From: Prorocentrum cordatum
Taxonomy: Eukaryota > Sar > Dinophyceae > Prorocentrales > Prorocentraceae
Direction of reading: 5' to 3'
Assembly: GCA_963575745.1 (NCBI GenBank)
Contig: CAUYUJ010016137.1
Location: forward strand, 215,001 to 279,000
DNA length: 64,000 nucleotides
Positions 9,250 to 19,660 of this stretch are shown here, piece after piece. Positions within the stretch are counted from its first letter, which is position 1. Each line of letters begins with the position of its first letter. A program made the position numbers and the translations under genes. The notes under the pieces are model-generated. The model was not told where the DNA came from, did not search any database, and saw nothing but the letters and a program-made list of their open reading frames with translations.

Positions 9250-9572
9250 CTGGCACCCCAGGTTCAGGAGGGGCCCCGCGTGGCAGCGGGGGCACATCCG
9301 GTACAGCCGCTCCTCGGCCGCCTGCCTCCGCTCCGCGGCAAGCTCCTCGGCTCGCTGCCGCTCGCTCCCTCTCCGCGTCGCGCCGGGCCTGCTCCTCGGC
9401 GAGCCTCTCGTCCAGCAGCGGCCAGTGCGCGCCCGACTCGAGCTCGTAGACGAGGCGGAGCGCGCGGTCGGGGCGCCTGGGGATGGCGCTGCACACGTCC
9501 TGCAGCGAGGTGGCGTCGTCCACGTCGCGGCCCTCGTGGCCCAGCTTGATGTCGTCCGCTCGGACGCCCAAC
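9250..9572 (-). CDS. Ubiquitin-like/zinc-ribbon protein gene, exon 2
   Basis: Starts right after the family C intron (acceptor CCGATCAG|G). The first part (LGVRADDIKLGHEGRDVDDA, then SLQDV) completes a ubiquitin-like fold: helix end, the 'L-x-H-x-G-R-x-L/V-D-D' turn and the last strand. A charged coiled-coil helix follows (LDERLAEEQARRDAERE, then AEELAAERRQAAEERLY), then CPRCHAGPLLNLGCQ. The two helix halves are in different frames: one extra base lies near 9385-9355 (minus GAGCGAGCGGCAGCGAG). Without it all four exons sum to 705 bases, 234 codons plus stop. It may be a sequencing error or a real disabling change. The donor is probably CAG|GACCGG (GA type). Confidence 0.65.
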
Positions 9573-9771
9573 CTGATCGGGAGCGGCCAAGAGGAGGGTG
9601 TCCAAGAGGGGGGGGTGCAAATCATGACCGGCGGCATGTGCGCGGCCCAGCGGGGGGGCCAGGGACGTAGTGAAATAAGAAGAGACGCCACGAAATCTGG
9701 GGAGATATCATGGCCCCCGCCATGATATCCACACCCCCCTAGTCATCACCCCCCTCTTTTCCGCCCCCGAC
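9573..9771 (-). mobile_element. Family C introner: exact intron of the ubiquitin-like gene
   Basis: This 199-bp sequence begins GTCGGGGGCGGAAAAG and ends CCGCTCCCGATCAG on the minus strand, exactly between codon halves AG and G (Gly-Phe-Arg-Leu-Gly-Val). It interrupts the ubiquitin-like domain between its first helix and the following turn. A near-identical sequence lies at 15815-16014 in unrelated surroundings, so the intron is itself a repeated element. It contains a CCATGATATC / GATATCATGG palindrome. Confidence 0.85.
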
Positions 9772-9932
9772 CTGAAGCCGAGCGCCCGCTTCAGCTCGAC
9801 GGCCGGGGTGGTCTTCCCGAGAGAGACTCGGAATTCGCCTTGCGCTGCTTCAAGTACTCGTCCCACGCGCTGCACCACGACGGTGTGGCGGGGGCTAACG
9901 CCGACAGCTCCCAAATCATGCTGGGGCGACAT
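9772..9932 (-). CDS. Ubiquitin-like/zinc-ribbon protein gene, exon 1 (start codon)
   Basis: An ATG at 9932 opens MSPQHDLGAVGVSPRHTVVV, then a strand-turn-strand and the first helix of a ubiquitin-like domain (FRVSLGKTTPAVELKRALGF), ending in the split codon AG|G at the family C intron. Full protein as modelled: ubiquitin-like domain (residues about 15-85), coiled coil (about 110-150), then three Cys/His zinc clusters (about 153-234). Such a layout suggests a role in ubiquitin signalling or protein quality control, but no RING or catalytic motif is certain. The ATG is the first in frame after an upstream AG-rich leader; the 5' leader acceptor was not located. Confidence 0.65.
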
Positions 9933-10169
9933 GTCAACCTTAACTTGTGCAGCTGTGGTGAAGCCGTTACCTTAGAGCCAAGCCGCCTTGACAAGGGCGG
10001 AAGGTGGCAAGAGGGGAGGCAGATGAAGGGGGGAGTGCTCCATCCTGCTCCTGCTCGTTGGACCTTCAGACGCTTCTGACACGACCGAAACAACGATGTA
10101 ACGAATTTCAGAAAACTCATCCAACATCTAAGTGCGTAGGAGATGTCCAAGGCGGGGCCACTGTTCTTC

Positions 10170-11564
10170 AACAAACAACAGCAGCAACACCAACAATCAG
10201 TGTAAGACTGGTTGCCCCCCTCATATGCTCATGGGTCAACCAACATGCATATCCAAAATCATCGATATCCGCCCTCTTCATCTTCAATTATACCATCCTT
10301 GATCACAGATCTTCCCGACCTTCGGCGTGTATCTTGCGCCGCCCCTAGAACAGAAGGACAAGGAAGCGGGAAATTCATGCAGCGAGGAACAGAGGAAAGC
10401 GGGAGGGGAGGGAGGAGGGACTGGGGCAAGGGAGAGGAAGAAGGATGGAGCACGGGAGAGATTGGCAGGAGGGGGGGCTGGGAACAGGACAACGAGGGCA
10501 GAACAAGACGGGCGGGTCGGGCTGGCGGACCCCCACGGGCGGGTCGGGCGGGCGGGCCCAGGCGGCCGAGAGTGAGCGGGCGGGTCGCGGAAGCGTGAGT
10601 CCTGCGTGAATCGCGAGGAGGTCTCGAGCGATGGCGCGACTCAGAAATGAATCGTGAGGGAGTCGGGAGTCTGGGGCGAGAGCGTGGCTCCTGAGTGCCA
10701 AGGCCCGGCGGCTCAATCGATTGGCGATTCCTTGGAACATTGTGGAAAATACCCGCGCGGGAGCGCGACTTTGAATACAGTGTGAGGAAATACCAGGCGG
10801 GTGTCGCTGTTGTGGTAAAACGGGGGCTTGTGGGCGAGGCCAGGGAGGGACACTTCAATGGTGGATAGGGAGATCAACAATAATGATTCTTGAGGAGTGA
10901 GAGGCGAATTTGTTTTAAAGACTGTCAGCTCTCATGCGCTCGCGTGTCATTCAACATGCATTTCTCAAACCCTCGATGCCTGCCTTCTTCGTCTTTGATC
11001 GTACCCCCTTTGGGGATGTAATCCTTCCCTGCCGAGTGTAATTGGCACAACCCTTCAAGTAGGAAAAACATTACCAATTGAATAAGGAAGAGAGCGAGAA
11101 GGAAGTGGAGGCAGGGGGGGGAAGGAGGAAAGGGGGCAAGAGGGAGGGAGGGCGAGAATGGAGGATGAAAGGGATTAGCGAGAGTGATGAGCGAGAGGGG
11201 ATGTCAAGTAAGGCTCAGCCGAGAGAGCGGTTCCTGAGTAGCTCATGAGTAAGACCCGAGCGAGAGCGCGATTCCACAGAGCCGAGAGAACGACTCGTGG
11301 AACATATGTAAGAAGTCTCAGGCGAGAGCGCGATTCCTTGAAAAATTGCCCGGAATCCTCATCGAAAGGCCGATGTATCAACGAATTGTGAGTACGTGTC
11401 AGGCGGGAGCCGCTGTTGTACATCAGGGGCCGACAACTCAGTCAGAGGCGCAAGACTTTGCATTGTGAAAAAACAATGCGAGCCCCGGGAGGCACTTCAA
11501 TTGAAAAACACAAGGTGCACCGGAGGGAGGATCCAACGCATTTATTCCTTACGACTGACAGCTC

Positions 11565-11626
<62 letters not shown>

Positions 11627-12550
11627 CCAGAATAGCAACAATCATTTCACGACTGTTCGCTCTTATCTGCTCGTGTGCTGTTCAACACGTATATCCCAAA
11701 CCTTCGGTTCACGCTCTCATCGTCTTTGATCGTACCCCCTCACGGGGGTACATCTTGATTATCTGCCGCGTGTAGTTGGCACAGCCCCAACAACAGGGGA
11801 AGGAGGGGAGGAGTGAAGAGACAGGGGGAAAGGGAGAAGGGTGGAGCACGATGGAAATTTGCAGGAGGGTTAGCAGGTTAGCAGCAGCAGCAGCAGCACA
11901 GGTGGCTGGACCGTCCTTGCGTGTCGGGCGGGCGGACCCTAACGGGCAGGTCTGGCGGGCCCAGACGGCTCGGCCGAGCGGGCGGGTCGCTAAAGCGTCA
12001 ACCCATCATGAAGGAAGTTTCGAACGATAGCGCGATTCCCAAGCAAATCGTTAGAAACCCACAGCGAGAGCGAGATTTGTCTTGGAGGCACGGCGCCGCA
12101 ATACATTGCGAGGAAGCACAGCACGAGAGCGCGACTCAGGGAGAAAGCATGAAGAAGTCCCGCGCGAGAGCGCGAATCCGAAATACCTTGTGAAGCAGTA
12201 TCAAGCCGCTGTTGTTGCAAACCAGGGGCAGTGGCCACAGAATTCCCCTGCCAAAATACGCGGTGCGAGCCCCCAGAGGGGCCCATGAATTGGAAAATGC
12301 AACAGTCACCGGCGGGGTGTCAACAACAGCTGCTCTACAACAGCAGCAACAGCCACTTTAAGAATGTCCACTGTCATCTGCTCGCGTGCCATTCGATACG
12401 TATATCCCAAGCCCTTCCTTGGTACTCACCCTCATCGTCTTCGATCGTACCCCCTCTTGGAGTTATGTCTTCCCTACATGTCACCTGTAGTTGGCGCAGC
12501 CCCTAAAACAGGGGAGGGAGCGGAGGACTGAAGAGACAGGGAGGAAGGAT
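10170..12550. repeat. Array of four diverged ~715-bp direct repeats
   Basis: The landmark block (GCTCGTGTG.., CATATCCCAAA, CATCGTCTTTGATCGTACCC, then TAGTTGGCGCAGCCCC) recurs with its key motif near 10278, 10987, 11718 and 12432, spacings of 709-731 bases. Each unit also carries short GAGAGCGCGATTCC-type subrepeats. No coding frame is shared by the units. A (CAA)n tract interrupts unit 2/3. Confidence 0.8.
11565..11628. repeat. (CAA)n triplet tract
   Basis: About 21 nearly pure CAA units. Confidence 0.95.
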
Positions 12551-12554
12551 AATA

Positions 12555-13020
12555 ATGGAGCACGAAGGAAACTTGCAGGAGAAGGGTTAGGAGCCCCAGA
12601 AGGCTCCCCAAACTGCCTCTACAAGGCGCCCGAGAGACCTCCCTCGACATCCCGACGAACATCCTAGAAACCTACGACCCACAACCCTTGCACACTGGCG
12701 GGTTCTGCCGAAGGCCATTAGATACAGTCACCGTGCTAGCATAAGGAACGCTGAAGAAGGAACGAAGGAGCGCTTCTGGCCACGGCGAGCCTCGGCGACG
12801 AATCGGTTCCCCGACCCAGATCTAGGGAACGACCCGAAAACCAGAGCCCCTCCTGAGCCCGCAGTGGTTCTTACTTTAGTGTCTTGACTGTACTTACTTC
12901 GATCTTCGACCTTCGGGAGTCCGTGCACATCTCTCCGCACAAAGTGCGGGGGCAGCCCCATAACGCCCTGCAGTTCGCCCTCCATCGCGGGGGCGACCCT
13001 CCGAGCCGAGGGCTCCGTCG
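12555..13020. other. Gene-poor stretch between arrays
   Basis: No family element, RNA gene or coding frame that I can support. Confidence 0.4.
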
Positions 13021-13024
13021 AGCC

Positions 13025-13280
13025 TCCTCGGGCCTCCTACTAAGCCTCCTCCTCGAGCCTCCTACTCCTTGAGCCTCCAACTCTTCGAGCCTCCTCCTCT
13101 TCGAGCCTCCTCCTCCTCCTCCTCTCCCTCCTCCTCGAGCCTCCTCCTCCTCCTCCTCCTTGAGCCTTCTCCTCCTCGAGCCTCCTGTTCCTCGAGCCAC
13201 ATCCTCCTCCTTGAGGCTCCTCCTCCTCGAGCCTCCTGCTCCTCGAGCGTCTTCATGGAGAGCTTTCTCCTCGAGCCTGT
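13025..13280. repeat. GAGCCTCCTCCT minisatellite
   Basis: Irregular 12-24-bp units of CGAGCCTCCT with CCT expansions. Confidence 0.85.
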
Positions 13281-13447
13281 CCGAGCCTCCTCTTCGAACA
13301 TCCTCCGCCCACCACCACCCCGAGAGGGCGGGCCCCAGCCGTCTCCTCCGGCGAGGCACGCCCGTGAGGCTCGTGGCTGGCGCGCGGCTCCAAGCGAGCC
13401 CCGCTGGTCACAGTGGTTGCGGCGGCGGCGAGTTGGGGGGGACGTCG

Positions 13448-13448
<1 letters not shown>

Positions 13449-13519
<71 letters not shown>

Positions 13520-13745
13520 GCATCAGCATCAGCATCAGCATCATCATCTTCATCATCATCACCATCATCATCAGCATCATCAGCATCACAAGCACCATCA
13601 ACATCATCATCATCATCATCACCAGCATCATCATCATCAGCAGCATAATCATCAACATCATCAACATCATCATCAACATCAACATCATCATCAACATCAT
13701 CATCACCATCATCAACATCATCGTCATCATCATCATCTTATCATA
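13449..13745. repeat. (CAT)n triplet tract
   Basis: Long ATC/CAT run with AGC, CTT and ACC interruptions. It is followed by family L copy 1. Confidence 0.95.
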
Positions 13746-13785
13746 ATAATCATCATCAACATCTTCATCATTCTTTCCTTCGCCG

Positions 13786-13925
13786 CAGGCGTGGCGGATC
13801 AGACCGGCTTGGGGGTTAGACCCGGGCGCTCAAGCAGGGGCGGGCCCTTGCGCACACGCGTGGCTTTTGGATGTCGGTCTGGAAGTGAGTCGGTTGTTGG
13901 GGAAACGGTGGTTGGGGAAATCGCC
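13786..13925 (+). repeat. Family L direct repeat, copy 1
   Basis: Begins GGCGTGGCGGATCAGACCGG after a pyrimidine-rich CTTCGCCGCAG that resembles a splice acceptor. About 90% like 14652-14783. Both copies stand next to CAT tracts. The frame after the AG is open for about 45 codons but has no recognised motif. Confidence 0.75.
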
Positions 13926-14651
13926 GAGGTGGCCGTCGGGGGGTGCACTTTCGGTCGAGGACTATTCCATTTGGGTTCGTTACATCGTCTACTCCGTCAT
14001 TGCATACCCCTCTTCTACTGCTACTTCCACAGCTACATATCTTCAACATATGCCAGCGTGGACCCCATACAGAAGAATTATTCCGTTATCCACGTTCGGA
14101 ACCGTATGTGCACGCACTGTGTGGGGACCAGTGCCCGGTGAGCAGTGCCTTCAGCGTCTGCAGGCAAAGACGCAGTGCCGATAAATCCACAAGCATGCCC
14201 TGGAGCAGCCATGCCAACTGCAACGGGGACAAGCGCCTTATCCCCGCTTCGACCTGCAGCCTCTTTAGAGCGACAGGTGGGGGACAGGTAGCTGCTTCCT
14301 TCAACTCGTCTGCAGGTTTCCCCCGACACTGTTTTCACGGTCATCGCATGTACCACCGCCGGTTTGTCCTTGGGCTTCCGAAGGCCACTGTTTGGGGTCA
14401 TTGGTCGTTGACTCCAGCACCTGGGGTGGAAGCAGCATTCAAAGCCCGCCAAGGGGACACCACCACCGGCAGGGCCGTTCAAGGAGTCCCGCAATCGCAG
14501 CAGCACGTTCCCCTGTACGCAAGATTTGTTTCGCTTCGCTTCCCATGTGGGGACCAACGGACGAATGACAGCGGGACCGTCTTTCCTGCTGGACCCACGT
14601 TTGGCAGTTCCCTCCTCGGGACTTGGAGGGCATCATGTTATATTATTTTTC

Positions 14652-14783
14652 TTCGCCGCAGGCGTGGCGGGTCAGACCGGCCAGGGGGTTAGACCTGGGC
14701 GCTCAAGCAGGGGCGGGCCCTTGCGCACACGCGTGGCTCTTGGATGTCGGTCTGGGGGTGACCCGGTTGTGGGGGAAATCGCC
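14652..14783 (+). repeat. Family L direct repeat, copy 2
   Basis: Same as copy 1, preceded by TTTTTCTTCGCCGCAG and followed at once by a CAT tract. Confidence 0.75.
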
Positions 14784-14787
14784 TTAA

Positions 14788-14791
14788 ACAA

Positions 14792-14879
<88 letters not shown>

Positions 14880-14889
14880 GTCGTCGTCG

Positions 14890-14944
<55 letters not shown>

Positions 14945-15220
14945 GATCATCATCATCATGATCATCATCATCATCATCATCATCATCATCGGCATCGTCA
15001 TCATCATCACCATCATCAGCATCATCATCATCACCATCATCATCATCATCCTCATCACAATCATCATCATCATCATCATCATCACCACCAAAACCACCAC
15101 CCTCACCACCACCCCAAAAACCATACCACCATCATCATCACCGCCATCACCACCACCATCATCATCAATATCGCCCTCATCACCGTCACAATCATCATCG
15201 GCACCCCTCCAAAACCATAG
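14788..15220. repeat. (CAT)n triplet tract
   Basis: Nearly pure CAT for about 220 bases, then interrupted by CGT, CAC and AAC triplets. Confidence 0.95.
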
Positions 15221-15439
15221 GGCGGCCCTCGACCACCTTGCCTTTGGACGTCCGAGATGAGTATGGAAAAGATGGGTACAATGCCAAACAACAAATGCTG
15301 TCCAGAACCGACAGCGGCCGCTGTTGGGCAGGCGGCTGTTTGCCTTCAGTGAGCAACGTCCGCGGCGGCGCGGACAGCGAGTCCTGTTCATAGTGAGCAG
15401 GAGCTGCTGTTGGACATCGTCCCCATCTTTCCGTACCCG

Positions 15440-15492
15440 TTTTGATCGTCCCGAGTGCCAGCTGTACGAGGTTGGAATCCTCGTCCAACTGT
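15440..15492 (-). CDS. Possible short exon
   Basis: Between acceptor-like CGACGACAG and donor-like CGG|GTACGG the minus strand reads LDEDSNLVQLALGTIKTG. It sits just downstream, in gene direction, of a family A element, the same arrangement as better supported exons elsewhere. No family match; a single short exon is weak evidence. Confidence 0.2.
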
Positions 15493-15502
15493 CGTCGGTT
15501 AG

Positions 15503-15652
15503 GTCGGGCATGTCCCCCTGCAGGCAGATTCTGGACGACAAATGAGAAATAGTCACACAATACTCCCACATGGAGAAACATCTTCAACAACTCGTCTCCC
15601 GACTTTAAAAAAATGAATATTCCTCCAGTGGAGGGATTGAGCAGAGACCGAC
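15503..15652 (+). mobile_element. Family A element, copy 2
   Basis: Left end GTCGGGCATGTCCCCCTGCA with CAGATTCTGGACGACAAA; right part GAATATTCCTCCAGTGGAGG; the extreme right end is worn. Confidence 0.7.
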
Positions 15653-15701
15653 CGTTCCGGCATTCCTATAGTCATACCACGGAAAGTTCTTAGAACCCAG
15701 C

Positions 15702-15815
15702 AATGTTCTAAGAACAACAACACAGTTCTTAGAACATGCACCCGATGTGTTAAAACAAGACAGGCCCAGCCAGAAATGTTCTAAGAACATTTCCTGGAAA
15801 CCCCAAAAAAGGTTC
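15702..15815. mobile_element. Family K palindromic element, copy 1
   Basis: AATGTTCTAAGAACAACAAC, GTTCTTAGAACATGCA, TGTTCTAAGAACATTTCC: the 11-base palindrome GTTCTTAGAAC or its variants appear several times. Matches 40037-40146, including the shared middle AAAACAAGAC. Confidence 0.7.
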
Positions 15816-16014
15816 TTTCAGGAGCGGCCAAGAGGGGGGTGTCCAAGAAGGGGGGGGTGCAAATCATGGCCGGCGGCATGTGCGCGGCCCAGCGGGGGGG
15901 CTAGGGACGTAATGAAATGAGAAGAGACGCCATGAAATCTGGGGAAATATCATGGCCCACGCCATGATACCCCCCCCCCCCCTGGTCATCCCCCCCCTCT
16001 TTTCCGCCCCCGAT
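15815..16014 (-). mobile_element. Family C element, copy 2
   Basis: About 90% identical over its whole 200 bp to the intron at 9573-9771. On the minus strand it ends CCGCTCCTGAAAG, compatible with an AG acceptor, but its first bases are AATCGGGG rather than GTCGGGG. It abuts family K copy 1. No flanking exon is evident, so this copy may be non-intronic or nested in a larger intron. Confidence 0.8.
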
Positions 16015-16109
16015 TCTTAGCACATTGTTCGGTAGGGCCATAGGCGAGCCGGGGCGCCTCGCCACTGCTTGACGGGACGTGCCCGACTTGCTCGTCGGGG
16101 GGGCAGCAC

Positions 16110-16262
16110 ACGCCCGCGGGGGGGCGGCGCGGGCCGAGCGCGCGCGCGCCCCGCCCGCCGCGAGCGCGGGCGCGAGCGCGGGCGCGAACGCGGGCGCGCG
16201 CGGGCACGCGCGGGCGCGCGCGCGAGGGCCGGCGCGCGCCGACGCGGAGGGCGAGCGAGAAG
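16110..16262. repeat. GC-alternating tract
   Basis: Runs of GCGCGC and GCGCGGGC units, capable of left-handed or other non-B structures. Confidence 0.75.
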
Positions 16263-16284
16263 GGACGCGGAGGGGGAGGACGGT

Positions 16285-16500
16285 CGTCGTTTACTGACCC
16301 ATTCTTCTACCGATCGGCGCGGGCCCTCGCCCCTCCCCCCCCTCTCCCTGGAGTAGATCTTGGCTGTTTGGGGCGCCTGTTTCGAGCAGGTGGAGTCCCC
16401 CGCCATGGGACGCACTGTTGCAAACAGTCGCACAAAGCAGAGGTCTGGAGCCAGCCCCCCCTCCCCCCCCTTCCGGCCCATGTAGAAACGCCGAATGAAA
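16285..16500 (-). mobile_element. Family G element, copy 1
   Basis: In minus orientation it carries GGCGTTTCTACATGGGCC, a G-rich run, ACTGTTTGCAACAGTGCG, GGGGGACTCCACCTG and GGGCCCGCGCCGATCGG, the same order as 41928-42145 and 55790-56010. Confidence 0.75.
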
Positions 16501-16504
16501 CAAA

Positions 16505-17225
16505 GTTCACAAGACGACGAGGAACACGTGAGGCCACCCTGTCACAGCCAGCTGCTCTGCACGACCCCCGGATCGACGGCCACTTTCCCTACCCACGCGA
16601 CCCCCAAGCCTTGGAAGGGCACCCAAAACCCACGGCGTCTTCATCTATTCACGTGGGCCCCCGTAAACCTCGGCCCCTTCCGCGGGACCGCTTGGTCATA
16701 CTGGGCCGCCTCTCGATGGCCCCAGGGCCCCGTGAGCCCCCACCAGAAGCAGAAAGTGGCCAAGAACCTGATGTCATGGTTTGCTCTTGGCGCGAGGGGA
16801 TCTGGGTTTGGGCCTCCAAGTCGACCTGCCGCCGCCCCTCCCGGGGTGCGTTCTGGCCTGAATTTTGGCGCTGATCCAGCCGCAGTCACGAGAAGCCCCC
16901 TTGAACTCCCCCAATTAACCTGCGACATAATTACCAGACGCTCATTCTGGGGACAACCCTAGAGCCACTCGCTCTACTCGTGTGTCCAAGCTGCGTCGAA
17001 CCTGAGTCGAACTTGAGTCGAACCGGAGTTGAACCTGAGTCGACCTCAGTGGAACTCGAATCGCTCTTGGTGGAACTAGAGTCGAACAGATCTGTTAGGT
17101 GGGCCCCAGCATTATCGCATTATCCCCCAAACGAGCACAGGCGATGACATGACAAGGAACGCGATTGGTTATGAAAATTACCCCAGTGCGACCCTACCTA
17201 GAAGTTGGAGCCCCTAGGAAAGCAG
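16505..17225. other. Gene-poor stretch with short GTCGAACC repeats
   Basis: Contains a family Q block (16840-16895) and a field of CGAACCTGAGT-type units at 16990-17085. No coding frame is supported. Confidence 0.45.
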
Positions 17226-17231
17226 CATTAG

Positions 17232-17482
17232 TTGCTATGCTATGCTATGCAATGCCATGCCATGCTATGCTGCGCTATGCTATGCTATGCTATGATATGC
17301 TGCGCTGTGCTATGCTGTGCAGTGCTGTGCTGCGCTATGCTATGCTATGCTATGCTGTGCTATGCTGCGCTATGCTATGCTATGCTGGGCTACGCTATGA
17401 TATGTTGGGCTACGCTATGATATGCTGTGCTACGCTATGCTACGCTACGCTATGCTATGCTATGCTGTGCTCTGCTATGCTA
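17232..17482. repeat. (TATGC)n pentanucleotide array passing into a GCTAA array
   Basis: About 50 TATGC units with CGC/GTG variants, then AGCTAAG/GCTAA units to about 17600. Confidence 0.95.
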
Positions 17483-17722
17483 AAGCTCAGCGAAGCTAAG
17501 ATGAAGGTAAGCTAGCTAAGATACACCTGAGCTAAGATGAAGCTAAGCTAAGCTAAAATGAAATGAGCTAAGCTAAGACGAGATCAGCAACGCTAAGCTG
17601 AGGGGACGTAACTGGGGGAACCAAGGGGCGGATACTGGGGGAACCGCCCGGGGCGAATTGCACTGCCCGGCCCTTTAAGCATACAGTGTAAGGACCCTTC
17701 TAGGCAGAGCCTAGGTAGGGAA

Positions 17723-17990
17723 CTACACGGCCTGCTTACGCGTTGCGCGGCTCACGGGACAGGTTTCAGCCAGGCAGCATACAATATGAGATGGGACGCG
17801 CCAGGCACTCCGAGAACGCTCTCGGTGAGGCGCAAGCAGCTGTTGAACATCATCCAGAGTCGGAAGCCTCCAATAATCAACAGAGACGTCCGAAGACTTC
17901 CAACGGAGACTTATTTTGAAGACTTCCGAATAGAGAACGAGAGGCAAGCTTGAGCACGGTCGAATCGCGCACGAAATCGGATCGTATCGG
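17723..17990 (-). CDS. Possible exon, unknown protein
   Basis: An open minus frame ending at a stop at 17723 has balanced composition: DVSVDYWRLPTLDDVQQLL, then RSRSAWRVPSHIVCCLAETC. No start or splice sites were fixed and the family is not recognised. Confidence 0.25.
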
Positions 17991-18606
17991 ATAGCATCCC
18001 GAACCACGTCAGAATAGGATCGACGCGCCTGGCTCCGGCTCGTCCCAGCCGATGCCGGTGAACCGAGAATGAGACTCATCAGAATCGCCGCCCCGGCCGG
18101 CGAATCGTATCGCCTCGAGCCTGACGGTGGGGTAGCGGCGGCGCTGCCCGATGCTCGACCTGCAAGTTCGAAATATTTCACCCCGGGAGGAGGTTGCCTC
18201 GCGCCTCGCGCCCGCGGCCCCCCCACGCCCAGGTCCTCCGGCGACTGCGGGGTGGCGCGGCCGAAGGGCGACTGGATTGGCTGGGCGGGCATCGGTTCCG
18301 GCGGCGGCGCCGTCGTCGTCGCCCTCGTCGCTGCCGCCGCTGCCACCGCCGCTTCCGCCTTCGTCCTTCTGCTTCTTGCTGTCGTCGCCGCCGCTGCGGC
18401 GAGGAGCTGGAGGACGAGGGTGGAAGCAGGGCGAATCGAGACAGCGGCAGCTCAAAAGCGGCCCCCAGACATCTCCCGGGGCCCCAACGCACAGCTCGCC
18501 GAGCTGCGCCCAGCCGTGGCGACGAGCCCCCGACCCCCCCCGAAGGCCAAGTGCCGTTGCCTCCACTCGCCTTCCTCTGAGAGGCCGGAGGACGTGCGGG
18601 CGGCGC

Positions 18607-18673
<67 letters not shown>

Positions 18674-18674
18674 C

Positions 18675-18706
<32 letters not shown>
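18607..18706. repeat. (ACG)n then (GCG)n triplet tract
   Basis: About 21 ACG units followed by GCG units. Confidence 0.95.
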
Positions 18707-19205
18707 CGGGGCGAGGAGTGCGGCGGCGGGGCGCACGGCGGGGGCGGCGGTGCGGGGGCGGCGGGGGAGGGGCCTGGCAGGTACAGCGAGGACGGCAGAG
18801 GGAGCAGAGGTGGCTGCTGGAGCTGCATCGAGGGCTGGAAAAAAAACGTCAGAAACACCCCTGCAAGCAAAGCCATTTAGCAAATGCACCCAAAGCTGTT
18901 CATTAAACGCCCAAGGCCGTTCAATAAACGCCAATTGTCGGGGTCGGGGTGGTTGTTCCTCTGTTGACTACAGTCAGAACGCATGATAATGATGTGCGGT
19001 AGGGATGCGGGGACGCAGGGACCATGGAAGGCCGTGTGGACTATCCTCGGACGGGGCTGGCCAGCGACAGCTGCCAAGCATGGGCCGAACGGGCAAGGAT
19101 GCAAGGGCAACTTTGGGAAATTGCTCATCCTCACTGAGGCGCTTTGGCTATATGCTGGATGAACCTGATCAGGCGAAGCCGTCACTTCAGGCAGGGTAGG
19201 GCATC

Positions 19206-19356
19206 CGTCGGTCGGAAGAAGCCAGTAAAACATCAAGCATGAAGGCGGACAAAGTAGATTGGGTCCAGGCCTTCCCAGAGAATAACAAAAGACAGCAAAA
19301 CCAGATCGGTTCTTGAAGTAGGAAGACGCTTGAAACACATTGGGACCTGGGCGTCC
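19206..19356 (+). mobile_element. Family I dimeric element, copy 1
   Basis: CGTCGGTCGGAAGAAG, then GAAGGCGGACAAAGTAGATT, GGAATAACAAAA-type middle, then GAAGTAGGAAGACGCTTGAA. Two related halves around GAAGGCG..AAGTAGATTGGG. Closest to 62085-62245. Confidence 0.75.
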
Positions 19357-19519
19357 CAATATGCCTACTTCAACGACCGGCGGGTACTCTGTTGTGCCAC
19401 GCGCCCCCCTCAGATATTGCGTCTCACACACCCTGCGCCGAGGAGCGACGCGGCTCACCAAGGGAGAGCGGGGAGGAAGGTGATAGGCCGATTGTCCACC
19501 GCCACTACCATAGGTAGGA

Positions 19520-19660
19520 CAGGGAGGAGGGAGGGAGGGAGGGAGGGAGGGAGGGAGGGAGGGAGGGAGGGAGGAAGAGGAGGAGGAGGAGGAGGAGGAG
19601 GAGGAGGAGGAGGAGCAGGAAGAGGAGGAGGAGGAGGAGGAGGAGGAGGAGGAGGACCTC
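19520..19660. repeat. (GGGA)n and (GGA)n purine tract
   Basis: About twelve GGGA units then GGA units. CACTACCATAGGTAGGAC on the left is inverted as GTCCTACCTATGGTAGTG on the right (about 19501-19518 and 19680-19697), so the tract is enclosed by inverted arms. Confidence 0.85.
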
